A DNA stretch of 64,000 nucleotides, taken from contig JAGTTD010000006.1 of assembly GCA_018398585.1 (NCBI GenBank), positions 7,044,501 through 7,108,500 of the forward strand, given 5' to 3'. This document shows, in pieces, positions 1 to 12,100 of the stretch. Position 1 is the first letter of the stretch, and every line of letters starts with the position of its first letter. Under the pieces are notes generated by a model, which did no database searches, was not told where the DNA came from, and saw nothing but the letters and a program-made list of their open reading frames with translations. Source of the stretch: Simmondsia chinensis. Taxonomy: Eukaryota > Streptophyta > Magnoliopsida > Caryophyllales > Simmondsiaceae. Made by a program: the position numbers and the translations under genes.

Positions 1-1695
1 TAGTCTTTCCAAAAATGTAAGAGATTCAATCCCAATTTTAGCTAGGGATGGCCTAGTAATCATTTTATCTTGAGCACAAGCAGCACATGAAATTTCATCG
101 GGTGAAAGAATCTTCTAGTTCTTTAATGAGTATCCATGAGAAATTTCAATAATTTTTCTCATCATCGTTACACCTAGATGACCCAGATGGTCATGCCATA
201 AGGTGAACATTTTGCAATCAGTTAACTTCTGGTTAACTACTGTATTTAATTCAATCGGGTTTATATAAGTATAGTATAAACCAGAAGAAAATGTTGATAA
301 TTTTTCTATTATTTTTTTTTCCTGAGGTAAGCGATGTAATTTAGAGATATTCTTTATCACTCACATTTGTTGTCTTAATATGATAACTATTACGACGAAT
401 ATCACAAAAACTGATCAAGTTTCTCCGTGATCTACTGAAAAACAGAGTATCGCTTATGTTTAGTGTTGTTCCTCTAGGAAACATAACATGTGCTCTTCCG
501 GAGCCTTTAACTAAATTTGAAACACTCGATATTTTATTAACATTCGCTTCAGGTAATTGTAGCTGAGAAAAATATATTTTGCTTTTAAGGATAGTATGCG
601 TTGTTGCATTGTCTGCTGGACATAAATCTCCATCTTTGATCAAATCCATGTTTCTATCAAATGATCAATTCTCTCACTAGCATCCACAGAGAAATCAGAA
701 ACATCAAGATGCGTCACATTAATTAGAGAATGATCTTCAGCAAAATTTGTTTCTGCATGTTTGCTTTTCTCTTTCACCCTTGCTTGATAGAGGTTCACTA
801 GATGTTCAGCCGTACGACATGTACTTGACCAGTGATCTTTCATACCACAGTGATAACAATTTGTTTCCACGTATTTTGATAAATTCCATTGATGGGCTTT
901 CTTCTTTTTATATTTCTCTTCATTGTTGCTGGATTTCTTAAATTTTGGTTTATTTTGATTACCATGGGGCCAGTTATTATGATCAAAGCTATAACCTCAT
1001 CCACGACCATGACCGCGTCCATGACTACGGCCACGTCCGTGACCACGACCACGGCCACGGCCACGGCTATATGTAACATTTTCGTGGGATGTAACATTCA
1101 CTTCAGGGAATGGCTTTGACCCAGTTGGTCGTGACTGATGCTTTTTAACTAATAGTTCATTATTTTGTTCAGCAACAAGAAGACATGATATTAACTCTAA
1201 GTATTTTTTGAAAATTCTCTCTCGATATTGCTGATGCAGGAGCATATTCGAGGCATGAATAGTTGAGAATGTTTTCTCTAACATATCCTGCTCAATAATA
1301 TTTTCTCCACATAATTTCAGTCAGGAGGTAATACTAAATACCACAGAGTTATACTCGTTGACAGTTTTAAAATCTTACAATCACAGGTGAATCCATTCAT
1401 AGCAAACTTTAGGGAGGATAACATTTTTTTGATGATCAAACCTTTCCTTTAAATTCCACCAAAGGACAAGCGGGTCCTTTACAGTAAGATAATCGACTTT
1501 CAATCCTTCTTGGATATGATGCTTGAGAAATATCATTGCTTTTGTGTGATCCAATAGGGATGCACTATTTCTCCTTTTAATCGTATCTCTGAGATTCATA
1601 GTATCAAAGTAAATCTCAACATCAAGGATTCAAGGCAAATAATTTTTTTCATTTATATCAAGAGCATTAAACTCAAGCTTAATTAGATTAGCCAT
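1..1695 (-). pseudogene. Ty1/copia gag-protease-integrase N-terminus, element A (decayed)
   Basis: This is the 5' half of a minus-strand copia polyprotein, running off the left edge. The gag start is the ATG at 1693-1695, just inside the PBS. The UBN2-type gag core is readable at about 1381-1695 and 997-1284, followed by an Arg-Gly repeat (about 997-1100). A zinc knuckle CYHCGMKDHWSSTC (CX2CX4HX4C, intact spacing) lies near 815-855. A protease-like stretch carries ADNATTHT in place of the usual D-S/T-G-A at about 560-620. A gag-pre-integrase piece with LWHDHLGHLG and a downstream CAAC pair (about 70-215) gives the His/Cys zinc site of integrase. The frame is broken: a TGA follows the gag core at 1381-1383, and there are frame changes near 1300, 870, 640 and 360. 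The protein would form capsid and process it; here it is a fossil. The domain order is certain; I assign no lineage. Confidence 0.88.
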
Positions 1696-1762
1696 TAAAA
1701 ATTACAAAGGCTAGGAAAAAAAAAACTTTACCTCGCTTATGGTAATCCTTGGCTAGCTAGAG

Positions 1763-1778
1763 ACTCGTACTGATAACG
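1763..1778 (-). other. Primer binding site of copia element A
   Basis: Read on the minus strand the sequence is CGTTATCAGTACGAG, directly after the LTR end ...TTATAACA and about 70 bases before the gag ATG. It resembles the tRNA-iMet-type site (TGGTATCAGAGC) used by many plant copia elements but deviates in several bases. Confidence 0.65.
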
Positions 1779-2003
1779 TGTTATAAAACTAGGGTCATAT
1801 TATACTCAGAAGGAAGAGAATAAAAAATACAAATCTAAATATACTTGAAGAAAAATTAGAAAAAATTTTCTTCTATTCAAATCATTTTCTCAATTCTTTA
1901 TTATTTAAAATATTTACTCAAACTCACTCTCAATTCTCACTTCTCTCACAAATTTTCTATTGCTTTCTCTCGATTTTGCTTCAGTATATATACAGGTAGT
2001 TAC
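1779..2003 (-). repeat. Copia A 5' LTR, first part (interrupted)
   Basis: On the plus strand it opens with TGTTATAAAAC next to the PBS and contains TATATATA at about 1985-1993. It stops at the GTTAC target duplication of the Athila-like element. The LTR continues at 9493 after the insertion. Confidence 0.7.
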
Positions 2004-3478
2004 TGATGCGTTTCATATTTATGCATCTTTTAATTGTTATTTTAATTATTTTGCACCTATTTAATTATAATTCTACACTCATTTTTGGTAATTTTTATGT
2101 TTAACAAGTTTGAAATTAAAGTTCCGAAAATTGTCAAATGTTGGTGCAAATAAGTCAAATTCGATGCGTCAACAATTAAATCAAGCCAATCGAGATTCGA
2201 GACAAGAAGTAAAACCTTGACCAGCACCGCTACAGTACCCAAGCTGCACTGTTCATCGCCACCTACCTCCAGCCCAATTTTGTCCGGCCCACCACCAGCC
2301 CAAACGCACAGTCCACCAACCACCACCGGCCCAGACCTGCGTCCTCAAGCCCAACAGCACCCCGTCACCAACCTCAGGCCCATTACCCAGAGCGGCAGCC
2401 CAACATCGTCATAGCGTTAGCCCAACCGCAGGCCCAACGCCTTGTCCCAGCCCATCAACGTAGGCCCATCAACAGTAGGGTAGAAAAAGACACAGAGTCG
2501 GTGCTGGGGAGAAGTATTTAAGCTCTATTTTTGGACAAATTTGGGGGGTTTCTGTTTGGAGTTTGGTGGCCATCGCCGCCACTTGCTGCACTTCTCTGAG
2601 CTCTCTCTCCTCTGTTCTTTCTTTTCCTTTTTCTTTCTTTTCTTCATTTTAATTTGTCGTTAAATTGAAACAAGAGCAAAATTAGCGTGGAGATCAACAT
2701 GAGTTTGTTCAATTTCTTCTTCACCGGATCATCCTTGGTAAAGAGCTAACTTGCTCTCTGGGGTTAGATGAAATCTTAGCCTTTACTTTTGTTTACTTTT
2801 AATTCAGGTTAATTTGATTGTTTACATGAATTACTTGGTTGAGATAAATACTTGAAATATTATATTTTTATTGTTTATTCAATTGATATGATTATTGAGT
2901 TTGTAACCTTTAATTATTGATATTGATATTTGTAAATTAATTCTTTGTGCTTGTAGCCTTAGGATTAATTAATCAAGCAATAGTATTAACCGAATTGTTA
3001 ATTAAAGCCTATCTTCCCTATGCTTTAGTTAGATAGGGTCAATACGTAATAATTAACAATACGTTAGGTAGAGCCTATTTTCCTTATGCTTTAGTTAGAT
3101 AGGGTCAATACGCAATACTAGCAACATTATCTTAGTAGGTTGAAGCTTGTAGCCTAAACTACTACCCGTGTAATAACTAATAATCCCAAGTTAAAAGTTA
3201 ACGCAAAAGTAATTGGCTAACGATGGATTCGAAACCCTAGGTTCCAATTTAATACACTTTTCCGATTAGAAGTAGATCACTTTAGTTTAATTGTTGTTTC
3301 CTTAGGTCAGTTAATACAAAAACCTCTCAATTTTATTCAAATCAATTTAAGTCATAGAATAAATTCACGCACTCTTAGTCCTTGTGGTTCGACACCGTCT
3401 CAACCTACACTTCATTTTAGGTGTGTTTAATAAACTGGGTTTTATATTAAATTTTGGGAGACGTAGAAAAACACATCA
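2004..3478 (+). repeat. 5' LTR of Athila-like element
   Basis: 1475 bases starting TGATG and ending CATCA, a short inverted repeat typical of LTR ends. It matches 8030-9487 throughout, with scattered substitutions and small indels. A C-rich stretch (about 2220-2460) reads open as a Pro-rich peptide, but the frame is not shared by the two LTRs and is not a gene. Confidence 0.93.
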
Positions 3479-3484
3479 AGATTT

Positions 3485-3497
3485 TGGCGCCGTTGCC
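3485..3497 (+). other. Primer binding site, tRNA-Asp type
   Basis: TGGCGCCGTTGCC begins six bases after the 5' LTR and complements the 3' end of plant tRNA-Asp, the primer used by Athila-type elements (established knowledge). Confidence 0.85.
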
Positions 3498-3931
3498 AGG
3501 GACTAAGCAATGTTCGTGATTTTATTTTTGTGATTTTCTTTGATTTTTAATTGCCTTAAATTATTTTAAATTGTTATTGTCCCTTTCTTTAAAAAATCTT
3601 TTAAAAAAAATATTTTCTTTTCTTTTCCTTTTTTAAAAAAAGGTTTATTTATTTATCTATTTATTTATTTTTAAAGCATTATTTATTTTGGAATTTTCGT
3701 GCATAGGTTGATTTTAGGATAGTTTATTATTTTTTTTCTTTTTAAGTGTATTTTATTTGTTTTGCTTATTTAATCCTTAATTTGCTTGTTTCGTGTCGTT
3801 AATTGTTCATGCACGGTCGTCGCTCTTTGTCTCTTGACCTTACTAGATTCGGCCCTGAAATTAAAAGAACTTTAAGACACCTTAGAGCCCAACATTGAGC
3901 AAAATCCACTAGTGCTAACTCTTATTTAGTA

Positions 3932-5680
3932 ATGGCTGACGAACAACAACCATGTACACTTATGGACTACTTTACTCCCACCACATACGCTTCACTGTCT
4001 TGCATTAGGTTGTCACCGGTAGCCCATCAGTTCGAGCTTAAGCCACATACTATACAAATGCTTCCTTCATTCCACGGCTTAGGTAATGAGAACCCGTACA
4101 CACACTTGGACAGTTTTATGGAGGTTTGCTCAACCTTTAGGATTCTTAACGTCAGTGATGACGCCATCTTGCTTTGCCTCTTTCCTTTCTCTTTAAAGGA
4201 AAAGGCTAAATATTGGTTAGGCACCTTACCTAGTGGGACGATTAGTACTTGGACTCAAATTCAATAAGAATTTCTCAAGAAATTTTATCCCATTAGCAAG
4301 ACTAACACTACTAGGAGAGCCATTAACACCTTTGCCCAACTTCCTATTGAAGAGTTTCACGAGAGTTGGGGTAGGTTTAGGAAACTCTTATGAGCTTGTC
4401 CGCATCATGCTATCCCTAAATGGCAACTAGTCCAAAACTTTTATTATGGGTTAAACGAGAAGGGTCAACAAACTGTTGATGCCTCGTGTGGTGGTTAGTT
4501 CCTTAGTAAGAGTGAGGACGAGGAGTGGGAACTGTTTGAACTTTTGAATGAGAATTCACAACAATCTGCGGCACATGCACATCTTAATGCTACTAGGTTA
4601 AATAGAGGAGTAAATGAGATTGCTCACACCTCCATCTTAGATAAGAAAGTAGACTCTCTTGCCTCTTTCGTAGAGTAGTTAACTTCCCTATTTAAGATGA
4701 CACTGGCCCCCTCTACTGCACTTAATGTGTCTCATGTTTCAAATCTGCATAGTGCTTGCTCTTCATGCTCTAGTGTCTCTCATTCTACACATGACTGCCC
4801 CTCTGCTTCACCTTATGTGGAGTGGTCGGAGGAACAAGTCAATGCAGCCCAAGGATTCCCATGAACGACCCATACTCTAACACATACAATCCGGGCCGGA
4901 GAAACCATCCTAACTTCTCCTGGAGGTAAGGAGAAGAAGGACAGTTTATGCCACAACAACAGAACCCACGACCTCAACAACCTGGTATGCCCTGACCTGT
5001 AGGTTTTCAACCGCAAGGGTATGCTTCCAACTACTCTGAACCTTCTAATTTGAGCTCTAATTAGAATTTTGAAGAGAAGGTTTTGAGTGCGCTAAAAGGT
5101 TTGGAAGCTAATTCCCAACTCCTCCACTCCCATACACAATCGATTGCAAAGTTAGAACCCAAATAGGTCAACTAGCTAACACTCTGAGCAGGAGAGATGA
5201 GGGAAGACTCCCTAGCAAGGTTGTAGAGAACCCTAGGAACTGTGTAAGACAAGACAACTATCATTCCCAGCAAGAACAAGCAAAATCCATTACAGTGTCG
5301 AGAAATGGGAAGGAGGTTGACAATGGGGTGAGTGCTGAAAGTAAAGTACCCATGAGTGGTGAGGAAGAAAAGAAGAGCAAGGAGAGAGAAAATGAGACCG
5401 ATGAGCTCACGCGCCCTTCTCCCACTCCTAAAGCCTTTGATCGTTCCTCGTCATATGAACATAGAGTACCCTTCCCCCAGGCTTTAGTTGCACCACATCC
5501 AAATGGGAAGGACAAGAAGTGGGAAGATATTTTGGAGACATTTAAGCAAGTAAAGATTAACATCCCCCTCTTGATGCAATTAAACAAATCCCGGCATATG
5601 CAAAGTTTATTAAGGGCCTTCTGAACCAAAAGAGGCCATCTAGAGCATATCTACCTAAAAAAGTGTTCTTAGCCGAGTAA
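3932..5680 (+). pseudogene. Athila-like gag (decayed)
   Basis: The start ATG at 3932 opens MADEQQPCTLMDYF. The first 111 codons contain the gag core with LPSFHGLGNENPYTHLDSF and KAKYWLGTLPSGTISTW, characteristic of plant gypsy gag. A TAA ends the frame at about 4265. The rest of gag is recognisable in pieces (for example 4233-4430 and 5295-5624) with several TAG codons. A charged Glu/Lys stretch at about 5345-5400 lies between gag and protease. No zinc knuckle was seen. The product would be the capsid protein. Confidence 0.85.
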
Positions 5681-6724
5681 GTGAGCTCTATTATGAAGTG
5701 TGACACTCCAGTTAAGTACAAAGACCCTGGTATTCCCACCATCTCTTGTTCACGCGGGGACTACCCGATCAATAAAGCCTTACTGGACTTAAGAGCGAGT
5801 GTCAAAATTATTCCTTACTCTGTTTATGAGAAGTTAGGCCTGGGAGAGTTGCAACCCACCATGGTGACCTTGCAATTAGCAGATAGATCTACTAGGACTC
5901 CCCATGGTGAGCTGATTAATGTACTAGTGAAGGTAGACAAAGCCTTGTTTCCTGCTGATTTCCTTGTCCTTGACATGGAACCTTCTAGTCATCCGAAAAA
6001 CCATATCCCTATCATTCTAGGATGGCCTTTCTTAGCGACGGCCAATGCTACCATTAATTGTAGACCTGGGGTAATGGATGTTAGCTTTGCAAACATGACT
6101 ATTAGGTTAAATATTTTTAAGGATTCAACGTCACCCACTAGTGAGGATGAGTCAGAGTGTTTTTGTGTGGATATTGCTGATGATTTGGTGGACCAAACAC
6201 TCTCCTCTACCCTAGTCAGCGACCCCCATGATGAGAATGCAAAACCTTCTAAAGAGATGCAACGAAGGTTGAACCCGTACATGAAAGAAGTCTTGGGTTG
6301 GGAGAAGAATCAAGATGTTATGGTTCATCAGGAAATTGTACTAGGCCATAGGTTGTCTAAGGAGGGTATTGAGGTTGATAGAGCTACAATAAATTTGAAT
6401 GTGAACTCGCCCCCTCACTCAAATGCAAAGCAAGTTAGAGACTTTCTAGGTCATGCGAGTTTCTATAAGGGATTTTTTAAGGACCGTGGGAAGTCAACTA
6501 GACCATTGACTAGTGTGCTATCTAAGGACATATCAGTTGAGCTCGATGAGTCTTGGTTGGAAGCTGTTCATAAGTTTCGATCTATACTTTTTGCTGCTCC
6601 CGTTAGGCATCCACCCGACTACTCTCTCCCTTTTGAAATCATGTGTGACACTTCTGATTGTGCTGTAGATGTTGTCTTAGGTGAGCTCGATGCAGTTGTT
6701 TCTTTGGTTGATGCCATTACTTGA
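5681..6724 (+). pseudogene. Athila-like protease fused to RT/RNase H scraps (347-codon open frame)
   Basis: Codons 1-180 are an aspartic protease of the Athila/Tat type. The catalytic neighbourhood reads ALLDLRASVKIIPYS, where Arg replaces the Gly of D-x-G-A-S, so activity is unlikely. IPIILGWPFLATANA matches the conserved C-terminal flap. At about 6290-6320 the frame jumps to HQEIVLGHRLSKEGIEV and FLGHASFYKGF, the thumb region after the RT palm, so the palm and its catalytic aspartates are missing. RNase H begins (FEIMCDTSDCAVDVVLGE), then a second jump ends the frame at the TGA at 6722-6724. There is no integrase. The frame stays open across both deletions. The first ATG may not be the true start, since protease is normally part of a gag-pol polyprotein. 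Confidence 0.87.
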
Positions 6725-8029
6725 TCTTCGCTAGACCTATTGCGCCCTGCTGAAGGCGTAAAACTTAGCGCTTCTAGGAGGCAACCTAGGTTTGTTATTT
6801 CTTGTTTTTAATTTTGTTTTTGAACTAATTAGTTGCTTCGAGGCTTGTTTTCTCTCTTTTCAGGTTCTTGTCCCGTGTTGAAGAAGTCATATGTACATGT
6901 CCTCGCTGTCTCGTCGGGTTGTATTGCTCCATCTCATCTATCTCTTGTGCTTTAATGATTGATATTGTTGCATTGAGGATAATGCATGATTTAGGGGTGG
7001 GGGTGCAGCTCATTTGCATATGCTCATTTTTGGTCAAATTTTTAAAATTTTGAACTTCTTTTTGTGCATTTTGAGCTTGCATTATGGCCGTTTAACTAAG
7101 TTTTCCTTGATCGACACATATGTTATGATGACAGTGGGATTAGTTGTTTATTTCGTTCTCTTAATTCCATAAAATTAAATTATTCTACTTCATACTTGTT
7201 AATGAGTGTTGTTGATATTAATGGGTTCTACCCATGCCGCTCACATATTCACTGTGCACAAGACTTTCATGTTGCAGAAAATCTGAAGAATTTGAGTAAA
7301 CAACCTTATATATCTTGAGTTTTGCAAGCCTATCCTATTGGCTTACCCTTATCCTTGCCCTTAATGTTATGTAAAGTACTGGTTGGTCAATGTTAATTGT
7401 AATGATGAAGTACGTGTTATTAAAAAAAAAAAAAAAAGTCCAAGAATGAACAGAAAAGAAAGAGAAAAAAAAAAGAAAAACAAATGAAAGGAAAAGGAAA
7501 AAAAAGAAAAAAAAAAGGGTTTCATCCAAAAGAAAAAGGCAAAAGGAAAAGAAAAAGTGAAAAATTGATGTACGTTTGTGATAAAGTTTCTTTGGCGCTA
7601 TATCAAGGTTAAAATGTTGTAAAGTGGCCGCTCATATGCCACTTAAAATTTCTCTATGTATAGGCATGTGTTTAGGTAATTCAATGGTGTGGACGCACAA
7701 AACCTTTATATATTTGGTTGGGAGTGAGAATTTGAGGAGATTCTGTGACATGAAATCCTATTCACTTACACTTGTGCGTTGCTTGAGTAATCGCTATTAG
7801 TTGATGCAAAGTTAATGAAATTCTATGACGAGTTTTGAAGTTTAATCATCTAAATTCATGGAATTGGAGAATGCTCTAAATGATTTTATCTTATCTTGAA
7901 TTGTAATATGGGTGTTAATCTCAGAAAACTTGGTAAAGGTTGGAATAGTTGGGGTAGTTGGTCACTATAGTCTTTATGTTAAATCATATGCTTTGCTCGA
8001 GGACTAGCAAAGGTTAGGCATGGGGGTGT
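6725..8029 (+). other. 3' untranslated part of Athila-like element with purine-rich tract
   Basis: No coding frame of note. It holds an A15-16 run near 7421-7437, a long GA-rich stretch (7437-7560) and, immediately before the 3' LTR, a G-rich tract (about 8017-8029) that would serve as the polypurine primer for plus-strand synthesis. Confidence 0.75.
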
Positions 8030-9487
8030 TGATGCATCTCATATTTATGCATCTTTTAATTGTTATTTTAATTATTTTGCATCTATTTAATTATAATTCT
8101 ACACTCATTTTAGCAATTTTTATGTTTAACAGGTTTGAAATTAAAGTTCCAAAAATTGTCAAATGTTGGTTCAAATAAGTCAAATTCGATGCGTAAACAT
8201 TTAAATCAAGCCAATCGAGATTCGAGACAAGAAGTAAAAGCTCGACCCGCACTGCTACATTACCCGAGCTGCACTGTTCATCGCCACCTACCTCCAGCCC
8301 AATTTTCTCTGGCCCACCACCTGCCCAAACGCACAACCCACCAACCACCACCGGCCCAGACCTGCGTCCTCAAGCCCAGCAGCAACCCGTCACCAACCTC
8401 AGGCCCGTCACCCAGCGCGGCAGCTCAACATCGTCACAGCCTTAGCCCAACCGCAGGCCCAACGCCTTGTCCCAGCCCATCAACATTAGGGTAGAAAAAG
8501 ACGCAGAGTCGGTGCCGGGGAGGAGTATTAAGCTCTATTTTTGGACGAATTTGTGGGGTCTCTGTTTGGAGTTTGGTGGCCATCACCGCCGCTTGCTGCA
8601 CTTCTTTGAGCTCTCTCTCCTCTGTTCTTTCTTTTCCTTTTTCTTTCTTTTCTTTATTTTAATTTTTCGTTAAATAGGAACAAGAGCAAAATTAGCGTGG
8701 AGATCAACATGAGTTTGTTCAACTTCTTCTTCACCGGATCATCCTTGACGGAGAGCTAACTTGCTCTCTGGGGTTAGATGAAATCTTAGCCTTTACTTTT
8801 GTTTACTTTTAATTCAGGTTATTTTGATTGTTTACATGAATTACTTGGTTGAGATAAATACTTGAAGTATTATATTTTTATTGTTTATTCAATTGATATG
8901 ATTATTGAGTCTGTAACCTTTAATTGTTGATATTGATATTTATAAATTAATTCTTTGTGCTTGTAGCCTTAGTTTTAATTAATTAAGCAATAGTATTAAT
9001 CGAATTGTTAATTAAAACCTATCTTTCCTATGCTTTAGTTAGATAGGGTCAATAAATAATAATTAACAATACGTTAGGTAGAGCCTATTTTCCTTATGCT
9101 TTAGTTAGATAGGGTCAATACGCAATACTAACAACATTATCTTAGTAAGTTGAAGCTTGTGGCCTAAATCACTACCCGTGTAACAATTTATAATCCCAAG
9201 TTAAAAGTTAACGCAAAAGTAATTGGCTAACGATGGATTCGAAACCCTAGGTTCCAATTTAATGCACTTTTCCGATTAGAAGTAGATTACTTTAATTTAA
9301 TTGTTGTTTCCTTAGGTTAGTTAATACAAAACCTCTCAATTTTATTCAAATCAATTTAAGTCATAGAATAAATTCACGCACTCTTAGTCCTTGTAGTTCG
9401 ATACCCTCTCACCCTATACTTCAATTTAGGTGTGTTTAATAGATTGGGTTTTATATTAAACTTTGATAGATGTAGAAAAACACATAA
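8030..9487 (+). repeat. 3' LTR of Athila-like element
   Basis: 1458 bases, direct repeat of 2004-3478. It starts TGATGCATCTC and ends CATAA, where the 5' copy has CATCA. It is followed at once by the GTTAC target duplication. Confidence 0.93.
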
Positions 9488-9492
9488 GTTAC

Positions 9493-9690
9493 GTATGCTT
9501 ACTCATCTCACTTTGCTCTATACGATGACAGCAAAGCATGCGTGTTGTCCTATATGCAAATTACACACGTATACGAATATTTTATGTATGTGTACGTATA
9601 GGTATATGTAAAGGTTTTTTACATAATTTCTAATTTTCTAGGATATTTAATAATATCCAAACTCGACCATAAAAATTGTATCCAAAACAT
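9493..9690 (-). repeat. Copia A 5' LTR, second part (right limit uncertain)
   Basis: This is the sequence on the far side of the GTTAC duplication, so it must have been contiguous with 1779-2003 before the Athila-like insertion. A plausible LTR end is ...TATCCAAAACA at 9690 (minus-strand start TGTTTTGGATA). The limit is inference; no second LTR is in the window to compare. Confidence 0.5.
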
Positions 9691-10584
9691 ATCCAATATT
9701 TACGGCATAATTATCTATTTTCTTAATTAATTGAGGTGTATTAAAAGTCGCGGTGAGGAAGAATTAAGCAAAGAAAATATTTTAAATTAATTAAGTTTGG
9801 TAAAAATGACTTTTCAATCACCAGCTTCATATTCTAATATTTTGGTCCGCTGTTTAGGATAAATTTTTAGTTCTGGGTCTTCTGGACCGAATTAGCCACC
9901 AAGATTTTAACCCCCATGGGTGATGGTTCCACCATTGGTGGAATCTAGTATGTCGAGGGAGGCCAGAGGAAAAACGGTGGCAGCTCTTCATGATCCTAGC
10001 TTTGTTTCTTCAAAGAGAAGTCGTAGAGCACAAAAGCGTAGGATTAAAGAAAAGCAAAGCGAGATCTTTAGGAATTCCTAAAAGATACGTCTCCTGAGAA
10101 GTGTGCAAAGAAACCAATCAAACCCTTTATTAACCAAAAAAAGAAAAAGAAAAAAAAGAAGGAGGTTGGCGAGAAGGGGTGGCACAATACTATAGAGGAT
10201 GTGAAGCTTGTTGGTGCGAGGCACACATGGGAGTATGGGAAGAAAATGAGGTTTGTCTTATAGGAATGATGAGTCGGATATGGTTGAACTGTTTGCAAGG
10301 TTGGAATATGGTTTTTTTGACCTGGTTAATCTCAGCTCTAGTTTTATTACGGTTGGTCTTTTCCCCTTTTCATGGCCCGTCTTAGCTGTGGTGTTGAATT
10401 CCTGTAGTGCATGTTGGATTCTTCCTTGCCTGTCTGTTTTTGCGTTCTGTTTTTGTCATATTTTCTTATTTTGTCTTGACTTCTATGTATTTGCTCATTG
10501 ATCTCTTCTTTTATGTGGGTTGACTATGGCCTTATTTATATGAGTTGCTATTTTGTATTGCGACCGTGTTTCTAATTATTGAGG
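9691..10584. other. Unassigned spacer
   Basis: No recognisable gene or repeat pair. There is an A/G-rich run near 10131-10165 and a T-rich, low-complexity stretch near 10300-10500 whose open frames have no recognisable motif. It could be a decayed LINE or part of the 3' flank of copia C, but nothing supports either. Confidence 0.4.
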
Positions 10585-11480
10585 AAAAAGATCAAAGTTG
10601 AGGCATGAAGCATTGGCGGACATACAAGACCATCAAAAATGGAGCAATATGAAAGCAGATCTCCATCAGTCAATGATGGTTGAACTTGGGTAGGGAGTGG
10701 GCTATGATAGGTTTGGCTTCAAGCATGTCATGCTTGCTAAAAAGATCAAGTGTATACTTATGTTGAGTGAGAAAAATGCCATGTCATGTTGAAAAGTAGT
10801 GAAGAGTAGCAAGGCTCTTCATGGAAATTCAAGTGGATAATGTGGCATTGAGGCATTGTAGAAATGATGGATGTGAACCCGTAAGAATAATGTCATCAAC
10901 ATAGAGGAGAGGCAGACTAGTCTAGTGGGGGAGGGGTGTATAAAAAGCAAAGGATCCGTATTACTATAATAGACCCAAGATTGTAAAGGAATAATCTAAA
11001 TCTATGAAACCAAGCTCTAGGTGCCTGTTTGAGCTCGTGTAGGGCCTTATGCAAGCAAAGTACATGGTTAGGAAATTTAGAATGTATGAAACCTTGAGGT
11101 TGTTTCATGTAAACATTTTCAGTAAGAAAACGATGTAAAAATGCATGTTTGACATCAAGTTGGCTAATAGACCAAGAGTTCATTACAGCTAAGGCAAGAA
11201 TAAATCTAGTGGTGGTAGGTTCAACAATGAGACTACAAGTTTCAAATTAGTCAAGATCCTCCTTTTGGTGAAAACTTTGGGCAATGAGCCTAGCTTTGAA
11301 ACGATCAACAGAGCCATTAGCTTTATAATTGACCTTGTACTTCCACGTGCTTCCTGAAACATTTTGAGAAGGAGAAGGTGGAACTAGATCCTGAGCTTGA
11401 TTCTAAATTAGGGCATTAAATTCCATAGTTGTGGCCTCTTGCCATTGAGGAATTTTGATAGCTTGATATAGGTTCCTGTA
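10585..11480 (-). pseudogene. Copia C reverse transcriptase remnant
   Basis: Minus-strand copia RT (RVT_2). ISQLDVKHAFLHRFL and EVYMK-like NVYMKQPQGF followed by LHELKQAPRAWFHRF lie in 10917-11183. The catalytic LYVDDIILTGSH is at about 10870-10905, so both metal-binding Asp remain readable. Further upstream, [15 protein letters not shown] (about 11280-11340) is the N-terminal RT signature. Several stops and frame changes are present. RNase H and the 3' LTR are not recognisable to the left, so the element is truncated near 10585. Confidence 0.85.
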
Positions 11481-12100
11481 CCATAGTGATAGAGGAGAGG
11501 GATTGGGTGTGTCTGAACTTGCTTATGTCATCCTTAAGTCTCATGTGCATTGGGTGGATGTTTTGGGCCACAATAGTCTTGGTGGTTCTATGTGGGCGAT
11601 TAGATTAGACAACACCATCGGTTGGAGGTGTCGTTGCGACAGTGGGGGGAAGAGCAAGGGGAAGCGCCCTCTTCATCCATGGACGAGGGGGATAGTGCCT
11701 GGATGTCCATGTTGTTGGAGTAGTTGGAGCTGCAAGTGGCGAAGCAACTACCTGTGGGATAATGGTAATAAGCGGAAGGGGGTGGGGGGAAGGGGGACGC
11801 TTCGTGGCCGATGGCCTGCTAGAGGCTGGTAGAGGGGTTGAGTCGCAGCGGGGTGTAGTTGCAAGCGGCAAAGACAAGGGCTACAAGGGATTGTGAGAAG
11901 AAGTTTAGGACATGGCTGTGATGTAGAGAGAACCCCAACTAGATGAGTATTAGGTGACACTGCTAGACTAGTCAAAGTGAGGATAGGGAAAAATATTTTC
12001 CATGAAATGCACAAGACGACTAATGTGAACACGACTCGCAACTGGGTCCAAACATTGATTACCTTTGTAGGGCGCGACATACCCAAGTAAGATGTAGGGT
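11481..12100 (-). pseudogene. Copia C integrase-RT linker
   Basis: A Pro/Ser/Thr-rich stretch on the minus strand (SSRPSATKRPPSPHPLPL and similar), as expected between integrase and RT in copia polyproteins. The open frames at 11503-11832 (+) and 11605-11877 (-) are products of this biased composition. Confidence 0.6.

Larger units (their letters stand above)
2004..9487 (+). mobile_element. Athila-like Ty3/gypsy retrotransposon, internally deleted, with target duplication
   Basis: A complete insertion: two direct LTRs (2004-3478 and 8030-9487), a tRNA-Asp-type PBS, gag and protease remnants and a purine-rich tract before the 3' LTR. The 5-bp target duplication GTTAC is perfect (1999-2003 and 9488-9492). 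Most of the reverse transcriptase, RNase H and integrase is missing, so the element is non-autonomous. Protease sequence, PBS and long LTRs fit the Athila/Tat branch of gypsy elements (inference). The LTRs differ by roughly 5 percent in the parts compared by eye, so the insertion is moderately old. It sits within the LTR of copia A. Confidence 0.92.

Noticed and set aside
889..1119. Plus-strand frame rich in Thr and Ala
   Set aside because: It is the reverse complement of the Arg-Gly repeat of copia A gag; no independent signal.
8135..8494. 119-codon Pro-rich plus-strand frame
   Set aside because: It lies inside the 3' LTR of the Athila-like element; the same stretch in the 5' LTR has a different, shorter frame.
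11503..11832. 109-codon Gly/Arg/Trp-rich plus-strand frame
   Set aside because: Antisense of the Pro/Ser-rich linker of copia C; composition artefact.
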